From Limnohabitans curvus (GTDB taxonomy: Bacteria > Pseudomonadota > Gammaproteobacteria > Burkholderiales > Burkholderiaceae_C), in assembly GCF_003063475.1 (NCBI RefSeq), contig NZ_NESP01000001.1, positions 930,001-994,000 of the forward strand: DNA of 64,000 nucleotides, given 5' to 3'. The position numbers and the translations under genes are program-made. Of the stretch, positions 51,037 to 59,594 are shown piece by piece (within the stretch, counting starts at the first letter, position 1; every line of letters starts with the position of its first letter). Under the pieces are notes generated by a model, which did not search any database, was not told where the DNA came from, and saw nothing but the letters and a program-made list of their open reading frames with translations.

Positions 51037-51348
51037 TTAGCCGTTGATGGAAGCAATCTGCAATTCAGTGAACTGCTGACGATGCCCTTGGCGTTTTTGG
51101 TAATGCTTACGACGACGCATTTTGAAAATGCGAACTTTGTCGTGCTTGCCATGTGACAAGACTGTCACTGTGACAGTTGCGCCGGACACCAAGGGTGTGC
51201 CGATCTTGAGTTCAGCGCCGTTGCCGACTGCCAACACTTGATCGATCACGATCTCTTGGCCTACGTCCGCAGCAATCTGTTCTACTTTAATTTTTTCGCC
51301 AGCAGCAACACGATACTGTTTGCCGCCGGTTTTTATGACCGCGTACAT
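51037..51348 (-). CDS. rplU: 50S ribosomal protein L21
   Basis: 103 residues beginning [25 protein letters not shown]; the C-terminal [28 protein letters not shown] binds 23S rRNA. It is first of rplU-rpmA-obgE-proB. A TATAAT (51410-51415, minus strand) 62 bp upstream is a likely -10 for the operon and nearly abuts the ispB promoter. Confidence 0.98.
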   Translation of the reverse strand: MYAVIKTGGKQYRVAAGEKIKVEQIAADVGQEIVIDQVLAVGNGAELKIGTPLVSGATVTVTVLSHGKHDKVRIFKMRRRKHYQKRQGHRQQFTELQIASING

Positions 51349-51409
51349 GTGAGACCTCTAGATAAGAATCTATGTGGATATCTACGGACGAATTTCCGCA
51401 GAGCCCGAA

Positions 51410-51415
51410 ATTATA
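51410..51415 (-). promoter_or_regulatory. Likely -10 of the rplU operon
   Basis: Consensus TATAAT on the minus strand, in the 84-bp divergent region. No good -35 is seen 17 bp upstream. Confidence 0.45.
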
Positions 51416-51422
51416 GCAGTGA

Positions 51423-51449
51423 TTGATTTGGTTTGCTCGTCCCTATAAT
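51423..51449 (+). promoter_or_regulatory. Likely sigma-70 promoter of ispB
   Basis: TTGATT (51423-51428), a 15-bp spacer, then consensus TATAAT (51444-51449). Transcription would start near 51456, which argues for the ispB start at 51496 and against the in-frame TTG at 51433. Confidence 0.55.
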
Positions 51450-51495
51450 CCAGCGGCGTTTCAACGCTTTTGTCCCCATTTTTTCTAGTCACGCT

Positions 51496-52470
51496 TTGTC
51501 CACCACACCTTCCAACGCCTTAGCCCTGATCGCTGCCGATATGGCAGAAGTTGACCGCGTCATTGCGCAACGCCTGGACTCGGGCGTGCCGCTGGTGGGC
51601 ACCGTGTCGCAGTACATCATCTCCGCGGGCGGCAAGCGAATTCGCCCAGCGTTATTGCTGCTCATGGCCGGAGCTTTGGGGTACACCGATTCGCAGCGCC
51701 ACAACTTGGCAGCCGTGGTGGAATTCATCCACACGGCCACCTTGCTGCATGACGATGTGGTGGACGAATCCACCCTGCGCCGTGGCCGCCCCACGGCCAA
51801 CGAATCGTTTGGCAACCCCGCCAGCGTGTTGGTGGGCGACTTCTTATATTCCCGCGCCTTCCAAATGATGGTGGATTCCGGCGAAATGCGCGTCATGGAA
51901 GTGCTGGCCGAAGCCACCAACGTGATTGCCGAAGGCGAAGTTCTTCAGTTGATGAACATGCACGACGCCTCGCTGGACGAAGCCGGTTATTTGCGCGTGA
52001 TTCGCTCCAAAACTGCCAAACTCTTTGAAGCCAGCACACGCTTGGCCGCCATTTTGGCCAAAAGCTCACCTGACGTTGAAGCAGCCTGCGCCGACTACGG
52101 CCAAGCCTTGGGCACGGCCTTCCAAGTGATTGACGACGTGCTCGACTACGACGGCGACGCCAAAGAACTGGGCAAAAACTTAGGCGACGATTTGCGCGAA
52201 GGTAAAAACACCTTACCGCTCATCATTGCCATGCAGCGCGGTACACCTGCGCAGCGCCAAACCATCCAAAGCGCGATTGAAAATGGCGAAATGGAGGCAC
52301 TGGCTGAAATTGTCGAGATTGTGCGCAGCACAGGCGCACTGGACGCCACCCGCGCTGCCGCCAGCGCTGAAGCTGAACGTGCGATTGCTGCCTTGAGTAT
52401 CTTGCCAACTGGCCCGTATCGCGAAGCCATGCATGCCTTGGCGGCGCAACTGCTAGACCGCCGCAACTAA
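51496..52470 (+). CDS. ispB: Polyprenyl (octaprenyl) diphosphate synthase
   Basis: 324 residues from a TTG at 51496 (MSTTPSNALALIAADMAEVD), chosen since it matches family length and lies after the predicted promoter. The first aspartate-rich motif is LLHDDVVDE (with GGKRIRPALLLL before it) and the second is DDVLDYDGD. It makes the all-trans prenyl tail for ubiquinone, so it belongs functionally with ubiE/J/B. Chain length cannot be read from sequence with certainty; octaprenyl is normal for this group. Confidence 0.94.
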   Translation: MSTTPSNALALIAADMAEVDRVIAQRLDSGVPLVGTVSQYIISAGGKRIRPALLLLMAGALGYTDSQRHNLAAVVEFIHTATLLHDDVVDESTLRRGRPTANESFGNPASVLVGDFLYSRAFQMMVDSGEMRVMEVLAEATNVIAEGEVLQLMNMHDASLDEAGYLRVIRSKTAKLFEASTRLAAILAKSSPDVEAACADYGQALGTAFQVIDDVLDYDGDAKELGKNLGDDLREGKNTLPLIIAMQRGTPAQRQTIQSAIENGEMEALAEIVEIVRSTGALDATRAAASAEAERAIAALSILPTGPYREAMHALAAQLLDRRN

Positions 52471-52484
52471 ACCACGGGTACCGA

Positions 52485-52886
52485 ATGCACGATTTAGACA
52501 AACCCTACACCGACAGCATTCAGCAATGGGACATCGCTTGCGATTGCTTCAAAGCAGAATTTAAATTCGACCCCAACGAAATTGTCACGATCGACACCAT
52601 TCGTGAGATGTTTGCCGAAATTGTGGATGGCCATGCGTTGTCACAAAATGCGTCCATCTCTTTGATGTTCGCCTTGTATTTTTTAGGCTATTTGACCTTG
52701 CTCGAAATCATGAAAGCCAAAGACGAATCGTTTGAGATTGGCAATATGAACGATTTCTATTTGATACTCGATCGCGCTGACCAATGGGCCCATCAATCCA
52801 CGGATGCGCCCCTATTGGCCGAGGCAGCCATGCCTATTATTCAGGCCACCCAACAAATCATGCAGAAATTAAATCTGACGCGCTGA
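52485..52886 (+). CDS. Uncharacterised acidic helical protein
   Basis: 133 residues starting MHDLDKPYTDSIQQWDIACDCF, 14 bp downstream of ispB. The sequence is acidic and mostly helical, with a hydrophobic stretch (SISLMFALYFLGYLTLLEIM) that looks more like a buried helix than a membrane anchor. I recognise no family. Position close behind ispB suggests co-transcription. Base composition is more AT-rich than neighbours. Confidence 0.65.
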   Translation: MHDLDKPYTDSIQQWDIACDCFKAEFKFDPNEIVTIDTIREMFAEIVDGHALSQNASISLMFALYFLGYLTLLEIMKAKDESFEIGNMNDFYLILDRADQWAHQSTDAPLLAEAAMPIIQATQQIMQKLNLTR

Positions 52887-52896
52887 ATACAGCGCG
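52879..52896. terminator. Possible terminator between two convergent small genes
   Basis: Stem CGCGCTG / CAGCGCG with an AATA loop, containing the stop codon of the upstream plus-strand gene. Weak U-runs on both sides. Confidence 0.4.
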
Positions 52897-52904
52897 CCAG
52901 ATAT

Positions 52905-53231
52905 TTACTCTTCAACCAATTTACAGGGCATTTTGATGCCCTTTTCTGCGCGCTTTTCTTCGCAATAACGCATCGCACGACGTTCACCCTCTGCCGACAT
53001 TTTGATATGAATTGAGCAGCGAAATGCCATTTTTTCACCATCGGAATGGCTATCAAAGGCAGCAGCGCAATGGCTCATTTCATTCATTTCAGGCTTGAGC
53101 TCTTTCCACACAGACCGCAAAGAGTCAGGCAGTTCACTCAAATGAATCGAGGGATAGTTGCCAATCGGCTTAGCCAAAGCTGCAAAACCGATGAGTACCA
53201 AGGCACAAGCCACATATTTAAAACGACTCAT
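52905..53231 (-). CDS. Uncharacterised secreted protein
   Basis: 108 residues from ATG at 53231 (MSRFKYVACALVLIGFAALAKPIG), a good signal peptide; the longer frame overlaps the H-NS-like gene. The mature part has cysteines (SHCAAAF, FRCSIHI, RYCEEK, MPCKL) that may form two disulfides. No family recognised. It lies between the H-NS-like gene (24 bp upstream on the same strand) and the convergent acidic protein gene. Confidence 0.65.
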   Translation of the reverse strand: MSRFKYVACALVLIGFAALAKPIGNYPSIHLSELPDSLRSVWKELKPEMNEMSHCAAAFDSHSDGEKMAFRCSIHIKMSAEGERRAMRYCEEKRAEKGIKMPCKLVEE

Positions 53232-53254
53232 GTTCAAACTCGGCATTCCGTGAA

Positions 53255-53635
53255 TTAAGCCGCAACAGCTTGAGCGATGAGCGCTGAATCTAAGGTGCCA
53301 GCACTCTTCAACGCCTGAACCCAAGTGGGGGACACGCCGCGGCCCGTCCAAGTTTGCTCTAGGTTGGCAGGGTTACGGTATTTAGGTGCCACTTTTTTGC
53401 CAGCCAAAGCGCCTTTTTTGTTAGCTTTGGGGGCTTTGCCAGCCTTGGCGGGCTTGCCTGCGCTCAATGCTTTCGCAATGTCGTCAGCGGTCAAACCCGC
53501 GTCTTTGGCCATGGCGACAATGCTTGCCAAAACTTTGTCGTGAGACTTCGATTTCAAAGCCTGCTCTTTTTTGTCCAAGAGTTCGCGCTGTTTACGAATA
53601 GCGGCGAGTTGATTTGCAACAGTTGTACGTGCCAT
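53255..53635 (-). CDS. H-NS family nucleoid-associated protein
   Basis: 126 residues. An N-terminal coiled coil (about 4-35, VANQLAAIRKQRELLDKKEQALKS), a Lys/Ala/Pro-rich linker (about 58-82) and the C-terminal DNA-binding motif YRNPANLEQTWTGRGVSPTW, the H-NS/BpH3 type AT-hook-like loop. A global silencer of AT-rich DNA in betaproteobacteria. Next to hupB, so two nucleoid proteins are adjacent. Confidence 0.9.
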   Translation of the reverse strand: MARTTVANQLAAIRKQRELLDKKEQALKSKSHDKVLASIVAMAKDAGLTADDIAKALSAGKPAKAGKAPKANKKGALAGKKVAPKYRNPANLEQTWTGRGVSPTWVQALKSAGTLDSALIAQAVAA

Positions 53636-53700
53636 GAGATATTCCTATTCAATATGTTTTAAAAAGACGTTGATATTTTAAACATAACCAGAGAAATTAA

Positions 53701-53723
53701 AAAGCCCGCATAAAGCGGGCTTT
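53701..53723 (-). terminator. Intrinsic terminator of hupB
   Basis: Stem AAAGCCCGC / GCGGGCTTT with loop ATAAA; on the minus strand it is followed by TTTTAATTTC. It lies 25 bp past the hupB stop. Confidence 0.8.
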
Positions 53724-53747
53724 TATTAAAATGATTTGAATTTAATA

Positions 53748-54020
53748 TTAATTCAAAGCATCCTTCAAACCTTTGCCGGGCTTGAAACGTGGCACCTTAG
53801 CGGCCTTGATTTTCAAAGCAGCGCCAGTACGTGGGTTACGGCCTGTGCGTGCTGCACGTTTGCTCACACTGAAAGTGCCAAAACCAACCAAAGTCACGGT
53901 ATCGCCTTTTTTGAGTGTCTTTTTGACAGCCTCAATGATGGAAGCGAGCGCGCGTGTGGCAGCAGCTTTAGAAATATCAGATTTACCTGCAATGTGTTCA
54001 ATGAGTTCTGTCTTGTTCAC
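53748..54020 (-). CDS. hupB: DNA-binding protein HU (beta type)
   Basis: 90 residues from GTG at 54020, giving [20 protein letters not shown], the canonical HU start, with AGGAA ribosome binding site upstream. A frame running to 54299 is only an upstream extension. The arm motif [29 protein letters not shown] is intact. Architectural DNA-bending protein. Confidence 0.97.
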   Translation of the reverse strand: MNKTELIEHIAGKSDISKAAATRALASIIEAVKKTLKKGDTVTLVGFGTFSVSKRAARTGRNPRTGAALKIKAAKVPRFKPGKGLKDALN

Positions 54021-54091
54021 GGTATTGTTCCTGTTGTTGATTTTTACCAGCGATGCTGATTTAGGCAGTTTACTTAAATTTAAAGTGTTCT

Positions 54092-54115
54092 GAAATACGC
54101 CAATTGGCGTATTTC
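54092..54115. promoter_or_regulatory. Perfect 24-bp palindrome in the hupB-pilB intergenic region
   Basis: GAAATACGCCAA followed directly by its reverse complement TTGGCGTATTTC, with no spacer. It is 72 bp upstream of the hupB GTG and 95 bp upstream of the pilB-like ATG. A TTGGCG within it could serve as a -35 for hupB, so it may be an operator. No U-run, so it is not a terminator. Confidence 0.6.
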
Positions 54116-54209
54116 TCGGGAATGGTGCAAATGACATGTTTGTAACGCCAACCCCATCTTCTGACCGACGCGTCAGCCAAAAATCCTGATTCATTGGATG
54201 AGGATTTTG

Positions 54210-55430
54210 ATGCCACCCCCACACATCGCGCCGTCCGCAATACCGGAAGAATCTGCCGTCCAAACGCTGGATCTGCTCCTGCATCGCGCATTTGAACAAC
54301 TTGCTTCAGACATTCATGTCGAAAGTGGCGAGGATTTCTTTCGCGTACGGTTTCGCATTGACGGGCAATTACAAATCGCAGCCACCCCCGTCCTCAGTTT
54401 GCGAGACGCGGTTGTCTCGCGTCTCAAGGTTTTGGCTCGGATGGATATTGCGGAGAAGCGTGTACCGCAAGATGGCCGAATTCAGTATCCCTACAAAGAC
54501 CAAACCATTGATTTACGGGTCAGCTCTTTGCCCACGTTGCATGGCGAGAAAATCGTGGTTCGAATTTTGAATTTCTCCCGAGAAAGACCGGGGCTGGCTG
54601 CGTTGGGGTATGAGCCAGATGACCGCACCAAATTACTTCAAGCCCTAGGCCGCCCACATGGCCTGATTTTGATGACGGGGCCAACGGGCTCTGGCAAAAC
54701 CTTGTCTCTTTACAGCTGCCTTGAATTATTAAACCGGGCAGAAGTCAATATCTCAACAGTTGAGGATCCGTCAGAAATTCACCTCCCTGGCGCGAACCAA
54801 GTCAATATCAATGAGCGCGCCGGATTGACTTTTGCCACCACGCTTCGAGCCTTGCTGCGGCAAGATCCTGACGTGATCATGGTGGGTGAAATTCGCGATT
54901 TAGAAACCGCCGAAATTGCCATTCAAGCGGCACAAACTGGCCACTTAGTTCTCTCAACACTGCATACCAACGACGCTCCCAGCACCTTAGCGCGGCTGCG
55001 CCACATGGGCATTGCGGCGTTCAACGTGGCTGCGAGCGTCAACCTCATCACAGCACAACGCCTGATCCGACGTTTGTGTGACAAATGCAAAAGCCCTTTA
55101 GATGCAGAACAAACCGCCTTCTTTTTCAACACATTAACGCCGCAAGACAGCCAAGCGATTCCAGCCGACTCACGCGCACACGCCACACTGTACAAAGCGG
55201 TCGGCTGCCACGCCTGCGACAAAGGCTACAAAGGACGCATCGGCATTTACCAAGTCATGCCCGTCAGTGATGTCATGCAAACATGCATCATCCGAGACAA
55301 CGACACCCAAACCTTGGCTGCGCAAGCCGCACTGGAGGGCGTGCGCACCTTAAGGCAAGCCGGATGGTTGAAGGTCTTGCAGGGCATCACCACCATGGAC
55401 GAGGTCATGGCCCTCACCAACCATGGCTGA
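54210..55430 (+). CDS. GspE/PilB-type secretion/pilus assembly ATPase (short form)
   Basis: 406 residues from ATG at 54210, preceded by GAGGA at 5-bp spacing; an ATG at 54198 lacks one. Walker A GPTGSGKT at about 157-164, the Asp box ([11 protein letters not shown]), Walker B ([27 protein letters not shown]) and His box ([12 protein letters not shown]) are complete, and a CxxC zinc pair set (CDKCK, CHAC) is in the C-terminal domain. Typical PilB is ~570 residues; the N-terminal MshEN-like domains are missing here. It overlaps pilC by 8 bp. It powers pilus or type II secretion assembly. Confidence 0.88.
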   Translation: MPPPHIAPSAIPEESAVQTLDLLLHRAFEQLASDIHVESGEDFFRVRFRIDGQLQIAATPVLSLRDAVVSRLKVLARMDIAEKRVPQDGRIQYPYKDQTIDLRVSSLPTLHGEKIVVRILNFSRERPGLAALGYEPDDRTKLLQALGRPHGLILMTGPTGSGKTLSLYSCLELLNRAEVNISTVEDPSEIHLPGANQVNINERAGLTFATTLRALLRQDPDVIMVGEIRDLETAEIAIQAAQTGHLVLSTLHTNDAPSTLARLRHMGIAAFNVAASVNLITAQRLIRRLCDKCKSPLDAEQTAFFFNTLTPQDSQAIPADSRAHATLYKAVGCHACDKGYKGRIGIYQVMPVSDVMQTCIIRDNDTQTLAAQAALEGVRTLRQAGWLKVLQGITTMDEVMALTNHG

Positions 55431-56637
55431 GCATCGTTATGCATGGCGGGGTAACGATCGACAAGGGCAGCGCTTGCGGGGCGAAATGCAAGCGAATAGC
55501 CCAAGCGATGTGGCTGAATGGTTACGTCAGCAGCGCATTCGACCCACCCAGATCCAACGTCAATGGACGTTTCCAGCTTGGCTGAAGCACACAAGAAGAC
55601 CACGCATTCAGGCTGACGAGCTCACACAAATGACCCGCCAATTGGCCACGCTGCTGCACGCCGGCGTGCCGCTGCTTCAATCATTTGACATGCTCGGCAA
55701 AGGTCTCGCACCCTCTGACCTTCAAACACTCATTCGCGATGTACACACCCAAATTGAAGGGGGTATTGCGCTCAACCAAGCCTTCCGAAAACACCAGGTG
55801 TTCGATGCGTTTTATTGCAATCTGGTCGCTGCTGGCGAAATGTCAGGCACGTTGGATGTTGTGCTGGATCGGTTGGCGCACCATCTTGAGAAAACGCAAG
55901 CGCTGCAGGCCACGGTCCGCTCAGCGTTGGTCTATCCCGCCGCAATTCTGGTGATTGCATTCACGGTCCTCGCACTGATCTTGGTGTTTGTGGTTCCTGC
56001 TTTTCAAAACATCTTTGCATCGTTCGGTGCCGAGTTACCTTGGCTCACGCGGATGGTCATTGCGCTCAGTGAGACGTTTCAACGCTATGGCATGGCCTGT
56101 GCGGCGTTTGCCATCGCGGCTGCGTGGTGGGCGCGCCACCAAATCAGACACCGTGTGACTTGGCAGGCACGCCTGGATCGTTTTTTGCTCCGCATCCCGA
56201 TTGCTGGCGAACTCATACGCCATGCCTGCACCGCACGCTGGACACGCACCTTGGCCACTCTATTTACAGCGGGCGTGCCATTGACTGAGGCCTTAGACGT
56301 TGTCCAGGGTGTGACAGGCAACGCGGTATTTCAAGCTGCGACTCAGTCCATCCAAGCGCAGTTGATGCGAGGCACATCACTCTCGAAAGCACTGGACAGC
56401 ACCGAGGCACTCTTTCCACCCATGGTCGGGCAAATGTGCGCCATTGGCGAAGAGTCTGGCGCACTCGATCACATGCTCGCCAAAACGGCCGACTACTACG
56501 AACGCGAAGTCGACAGCACCGTGGCGAGACTGTCTACACTCATGGAACCCTTCATCATGGTGGTGCTGGGTGTCTTGATTGGCGGCTTGGTGATGGCTTT
56601 GTATCTTCCAATTTTTCAACTGGGGCAAGTGGTATGA
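55423..56637 (+). CDS. PilC/GspF-type inner-membrane assembly protein
   Basis: 404 residues with two T2SSF repeats: LTQMTRQLATLLHAGVPLLQSFDMLG (about 66-91) and ACTARWTRTLATLFTAGVPLTEALDVV (about 267-293). Three transmembrane helices (about 168-195, 215-235, 374-398) separate them. It is the cytoplasmic-membrane platform that the ATPase turns. Overlaps the ATPase gene (8 bp) and its TGA overlaps the peptidase ATG (ATGA). Confidence 0.92.
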   Translation: MAEHRYAWRGNDRQGQRLRGEMQANSPSDVAEWLRQQRIRPTQIQRQWTFPAWLKHTRRPRIQADELTQMTRQLATLLHAGVPLLQSFDMLGKGLAPSDLQTLIRDVHTQIEGGIALNQAFRKHQVFDAFYCNLVAAGEMSGTLDVVLDRLAHHLEKTQALQATVRSALVYPAAILVIAFTVLALILVFVVPAFQNIFASFGAELPWLTRMVIALSETFQRYGMACAAFAIAAAWWARHQIRHRVTWQARLDRFLLRIPIAGELIRHACTARWTRTLATLFTAGVPLTEALDVVQGVTGNAVFQAATQSIQAQLMRGTSLSKALDSTEALFPPMVGQMCAIGEESGALDHMLAKTADYYEREVDSTVARLSTLMEPFIMVVLGVLIGGLVMALYLPIFQLGQVV

Positions 56638-57443
56638 CGTGGCTCATCGCATTTGGCCTAGGGCTTTTGATGGGCAGTTTTGTGAATGTCGTGGTGCATC
56701 GTCTGCCACGCATGGTAATGGCCGAGCCAGATGCCGCTCACACGAATCAACGCTACGACTTGTGCTGGCCCGCCTCACATTGCCCGCATTGCCACACACC
56801 CTTGAAATGGCACCACAACATTCCTTTGCTCAGCTTTGTTTGGCTGAAAGGTCGCTGCGGTTTTTGCCAACGAGCCATCCACCCGCTGTACCCATTGCTT
56901 GAAGTGATCACGGCTCTGACGTGGGTCGCATGCGCATGGCACTGGGGGCTCAGTGTCACGGCGCTTTGCTGGGCACTCTTTGCAACAACGCTACTGGCTT
57001 TGGCTGTGATTGATTGGCAAACCACATTGCTTCCTGATGATTTAACGCAAGCATTGGTGTGGGGTGGCCTCATCGCCAGCGCCAGTGGCTGGCTGCCACT
57101 TCGCCTAGATCAATCCGTCTGGGGGGCTGTCGCCGGCTATGGTGTGCTCTGGTGCGTGGCAACAGCGTTTGAACGCATCACGGGCAAGCAAGGCATGGGT
57201 GCTGGCGACTTCAAACTACTGGCAGGCTTAGGCGCATGGCTGGGGCCACTGGCTTTGATTCCCTTGCTGATGTTGGCCAGCTTGAGCGGCGCCATCTTTG
57301 GTTTGACACTCAAATTCATCGATCGGCTCCACCCAGACGGTTACATCCCTTTTGGCCCCTTCTTAGCGGCAGCAGGCCTGTTGATCGCGGTTGTCGGCAT
57401 GGGGCCTATTGCCACATGGTTGGGTTGGTCATTTTTTGCATAG
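56634..57443 (+). CDS. pilD: Prepilin peptidase (type IV leader peptidase/N-methyltransferase)
   Basis: 269 residues from ATG at 56634 overlapping the upstream stop. N-terminal DiS_P_DiS cytosolic loop carries the zinc cysteines CPHC and CGFC; the two catalytic aspartates are in AVIDWQTTLLPDD and the GxGD motif GMGAGDFKLLAGLGA. About seven or eight transmembrane segments. It cleaves and N-methylates prepilins and pseudopilins. No prepilin gene is in the window. Confidence 0.95.
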   Translation: MTWLIAFGLGLLMGSFVNVVVHRLPRMVMAEPDAAHTNQRYDLCWPASHCPHCHTPLKWHHNIPLLSFVWLKGRCGFCQRAIHPLYPLLEVITALTWVACAWHWGLSVTALCWALFATTLLALAVIDWQTTLLPDDLTQALVWGGLIASASGWLPLRLDQSVWGAVAGYGVLWCVATAFERITGKQGMGAGDFKLLAGLGAWLGPLALIPLLMLASLSGAIFGLTLKFIDRLHPDGYIPFGPFLAAAGLLIAVVGMGPIATWLGWSFFA

Positions 57444-57453
57444 ACTTAGCGTC

Positions 57454-58077
57454 ATGACTGCACACACACATGCCGCCCGCACGCTTCGCCTAGGCCTAAC
57501 CGGCGGCATTGGCAGTGGCAAAAGCAGTGTGGCTGCCATGCTTGTGAAACGTGGTGCGGTATTGGTTGACGCAGACGCCATCGCGCGCAGCGTCACCGCT
57601 GCACATGGCTTGGCCATACCCGCGATCGCAGACACGTTCGGGCCTGATTTTTTAACGCCCGAAGGCGCACTCGACCGCGAACGCATGCGCGCCCATGTCT
57701 TCAGCGACCCTTCGGCCAAACAACGCTTAGAAGGCATCATCCATCCGCTGGTCTCCCTCGAAACCAAACGTCAAGCCCAAGCCGCTTTGGATGCGGGACA
57801 CCGCACCGTTGTGTTTGATGTCCCGCTGCTGATTGAGTCTGGCCGTTGGCGCAGCCAAGTTGACCGGGTGCTGGTGGTCGATTGCCTCGTAGAAACTCAA
57901 ATCCAGCGGGTCATGGCACGGAACAATTTCAGTCGCGACACGGTTGAAAAAATCATTGCGTCACAAGCTACTCGAGAACAGCGACTGGCTGCGGCTGATT
58001 GGGTGATTTACAACGACGCGCTGTCGCTCCAAGCCTTAGATCAACTTGTCGCCGCTTTACCTATTCAACCCCTCTAA
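57454..58077 (+). CDS. coaE: Dephospho-CoA kinase
   Basis: 207 residues from ATG at 57454 (MTAHTHAARTLRLGLTGGIGSGKSS). P-loop GGIGSGKSS at 17-25; DADAIARSVT and FDVPLLIESGRW are family motifs. It does the last step of CoA synthesis, following from pantothenate (panB/panC elsewhere in this window). Located 10 bp after pilD, a standard proteobacterial position. Confidence 0.96.
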   Translation: MTAHTHAARTLRLGLTGGIGSGKSSVAAMLVKRGAVLVDADAIARSVTAAHGLAIPAIADTFGPDFLTPEGALDRERMRAHVFSDPSAKQRLEGIIHPLVSLETKRQAQAALDAGHRTVVFDVPLLIESGRWRSQVDRVLVVDCLVETQIQRVMARNNFSRDTVEKIIASQATREQRLAAADWVIYNDALSLQALDQLVAALPIQPL

Positions 58078-58150
58078 TCGGGGCGGCGGGGTTTGCAAGC
58101 GGTTATGATCTTGCTAATTACAAAAGTCCAACTTTGACTCGTTTTTTCGC

Positions 58151-58903
58151 GTGATTCTGTACGAACATCCCTTCAACGAACGTGTGCGCACCTACTTGCG
58201 CCTGGAACACCTGTTTCAGCGTTTTGAAGAACTGACATCGCGCAACCACCCCGTAGACAACCACTTTGCGCTCACCACATTGTTTGAGTTGGTCGAAGCC
58301 GGTGGACGTACCGACCTCAAGTCAGACGTGCTCAAAGACTTAGAGCGCCACAAACAACAGTTCAACTCCTTGCGCGGCAACCCGTCAGTGTCTGAAACGG
58401 CATTGCAACAGTTGCTCGACAACATCGACCATTGCTATGGCGGTCTCAACGGGGCCGTTGGCAAGATTGGCCAAAACATCACAGAAAACGAATGGCTCAC
58501 CGCGTTGCGCAACCGTGTGGCGATTCCTGGTGGCACTTGCTGTTTTGATTTGCCTGCGTACCACGCATGGCAGCAACAAAGTCCAGACCTGCGCCGTGCC
58601 GACATCATGCGCTGGTTCGAAGTGTTCCAGCCGATGAAAGACTCTGTGAATCTGCTGCTCTCGCTCATGCGCGACACAGGCACCACACAAAAAATGATGG
58701 CCATGGGCGGCCAGTTCCAACAATCGTTGGCACAAGGCAAATTCCAACTCATGCGTGTGGCGATCGACCCAGCGCTGGGCTTCATTCCAGAAATCAGCGG
58801 CAACCGTTTGATGATTTGGGTGCGCATGATGCGCCAAGACGGCGATGGCCGTTTACAGCACAGCACTGATGATGTGCCTTTTGAAATGGCTCTTTGCGTT
58901 TAA
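58151..58903 (+). CDS. zapD: Cell division protein ZapD
   Basis: 250 residues from GTG at 58151 (MILYEHPFNERVRTYLRLEHLF), the characteristic ZapD opening. GKIGQNITENEWLTALRNRVAIPGGTCCFDLPAYHAW and the later MRVAIDPALGFIPEISGNRLMIWVRM match the family. ZapD crosslinks FtsZ filaments. Between coaE (73-bp gap with a possible promoter TTGCAA-N16-TAATTA at 58093-58120) and yacG (3-bp gap). Confidence 0.95.
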   Translation: MILYEHPFNERVRTYLRLEHLFQRFEELTSRNHPVDNHFALTTLFELVEAGGRTDLKSDVLKDLERHKQQFNSLRGNPSVSETALQQLLDNIDHCYGGLNGAVGKIGQNITENEWLTALRNRVAIPGGTCCFDLPAYHAWQQQSPDLRRADIMRWFEVFQPMKDSVNLLLSLMRDTGTTQKMMAMGGQFQQSLAQGKFQLMRVAIDPALGFIPEISGNRLMIWVRMMRQDGDGRLQHSTDDVPFEMALCV

Positions 58904-58906
58904 GCC

Positions 58907-59107
58907 ATGAGTGACGCTGAGGTTCGCATCGTTGTTTGCCCGCAGTGCGGTGGGCCTAGTCGCTACGAAGCGGCCAATGTGTATCGCCCCTTTTGCGGCG
59001 AACGCTGCCGAAACATTGACCTAGGCGCTTGGGCCAACGAAGAACACCGCTTGCCCGATCAAACGCCGCAAGACGACGCCGACTTCGAAAACACACCGCT
59101 GCAATAA
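58907..59107 (+). CDS. yacG: DNA gyrase inhibitor YacG (zinc-binding)
   Basis: 66 residues. The four zinc cysteines are C11, C14, C30 and C34 (CPQC...CGERC), then IDLGAWANEEHRLP, the family C-terminal half. YacG binds GyrB and inhibits gyrase in E. coli. Starts 3 bp after zapD. Confidence 0.95.
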   Translation: MSDAEVRIVVCPQCGGPSRYEAANVYRPFCGERCRNIDLGAWANEEHRLPDQTPQDDADFENTPLQ

Positions 59108-59120
59108 ACAGCCCTATATC

Positions 59121-59591
59121 TCAGACGCTATGCGTCTCGCCCACAAATGCGCGCTCTTGCGCAAACCACTGCAACACGGGCACCGTACCGGGCAAGACAG
59201 GCTTCACAGCCACCGGCAACTGCTGCCAAGCAAACGACTGCGACTCCAGCATTTGCAACTCACCCGACCACTGCGTCACTTTGCAAAAGTTCAGTTGAAC
59301 CAAGGCATGGGGGTAATCGATGCGCTCGGTTTTCCACAGGGTGCAATCGTGAATGGTGATTCCAATTTCTTCTTGTAGTTCACGGCGCAAAGCTTGCTCA
59401 ACCGTCTCGCCAGCTTCGAGCTTGCCACCAGGAAACTCCCAGAAGCCTGCGTAGGCTTTGCCTTCAGGACGACTGGTGAGCAAGAAGGCATCGTCACCGC
59501 GCATCAACACACCGACCGCCACTTGCACCAAGCTGCGGTCGATCGAACGCGGCTGGTCTGCATCGACCACGCGCACTTCAGCGTCCGTCAT
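59121..59591 (-). CDS. mutT: 8-oxo-dGTP diphosphatase MutT-like (Nudix)
   Basis: 156 residues. The Nudix box is at about 55-77 (GGKLEAGETVEQALRRELQEEIGI), with EFPGG before it, the MutT hallmark. Removes oxidised dGTP to avoid A:T to C:G changes. An N-terminal ~20-residue extension is present. It is downstream of the DUF815 ATPase (3 bp) and convergent with yacG. Confidence 0.9.
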   Translation of the reverse strand: MTDAEVRVVDADQPRSIDRSLVQVAVGVLMRGDDAFLLTSRPEGKAYAGFWEFPGGKLEAGETVEQALRRELQEEIGITIHDCTLWKTERIDYPHALVQLNFCKVTQWSGELQMLESQSFAWQQLPVAVKPVLPGTVPVLQWFAQERAFVGETHSV

Positions 59592-59594
59592 GAT

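Noticed and set aside
54021..54299. N-terminal extension of HU by about 93 residues
   Set aside because: The canonical HU start is at the GTG at 54020 with a good ribosome binding site; the extension crosses the 24-bp palindrome and overlaps the pilB-like gene.
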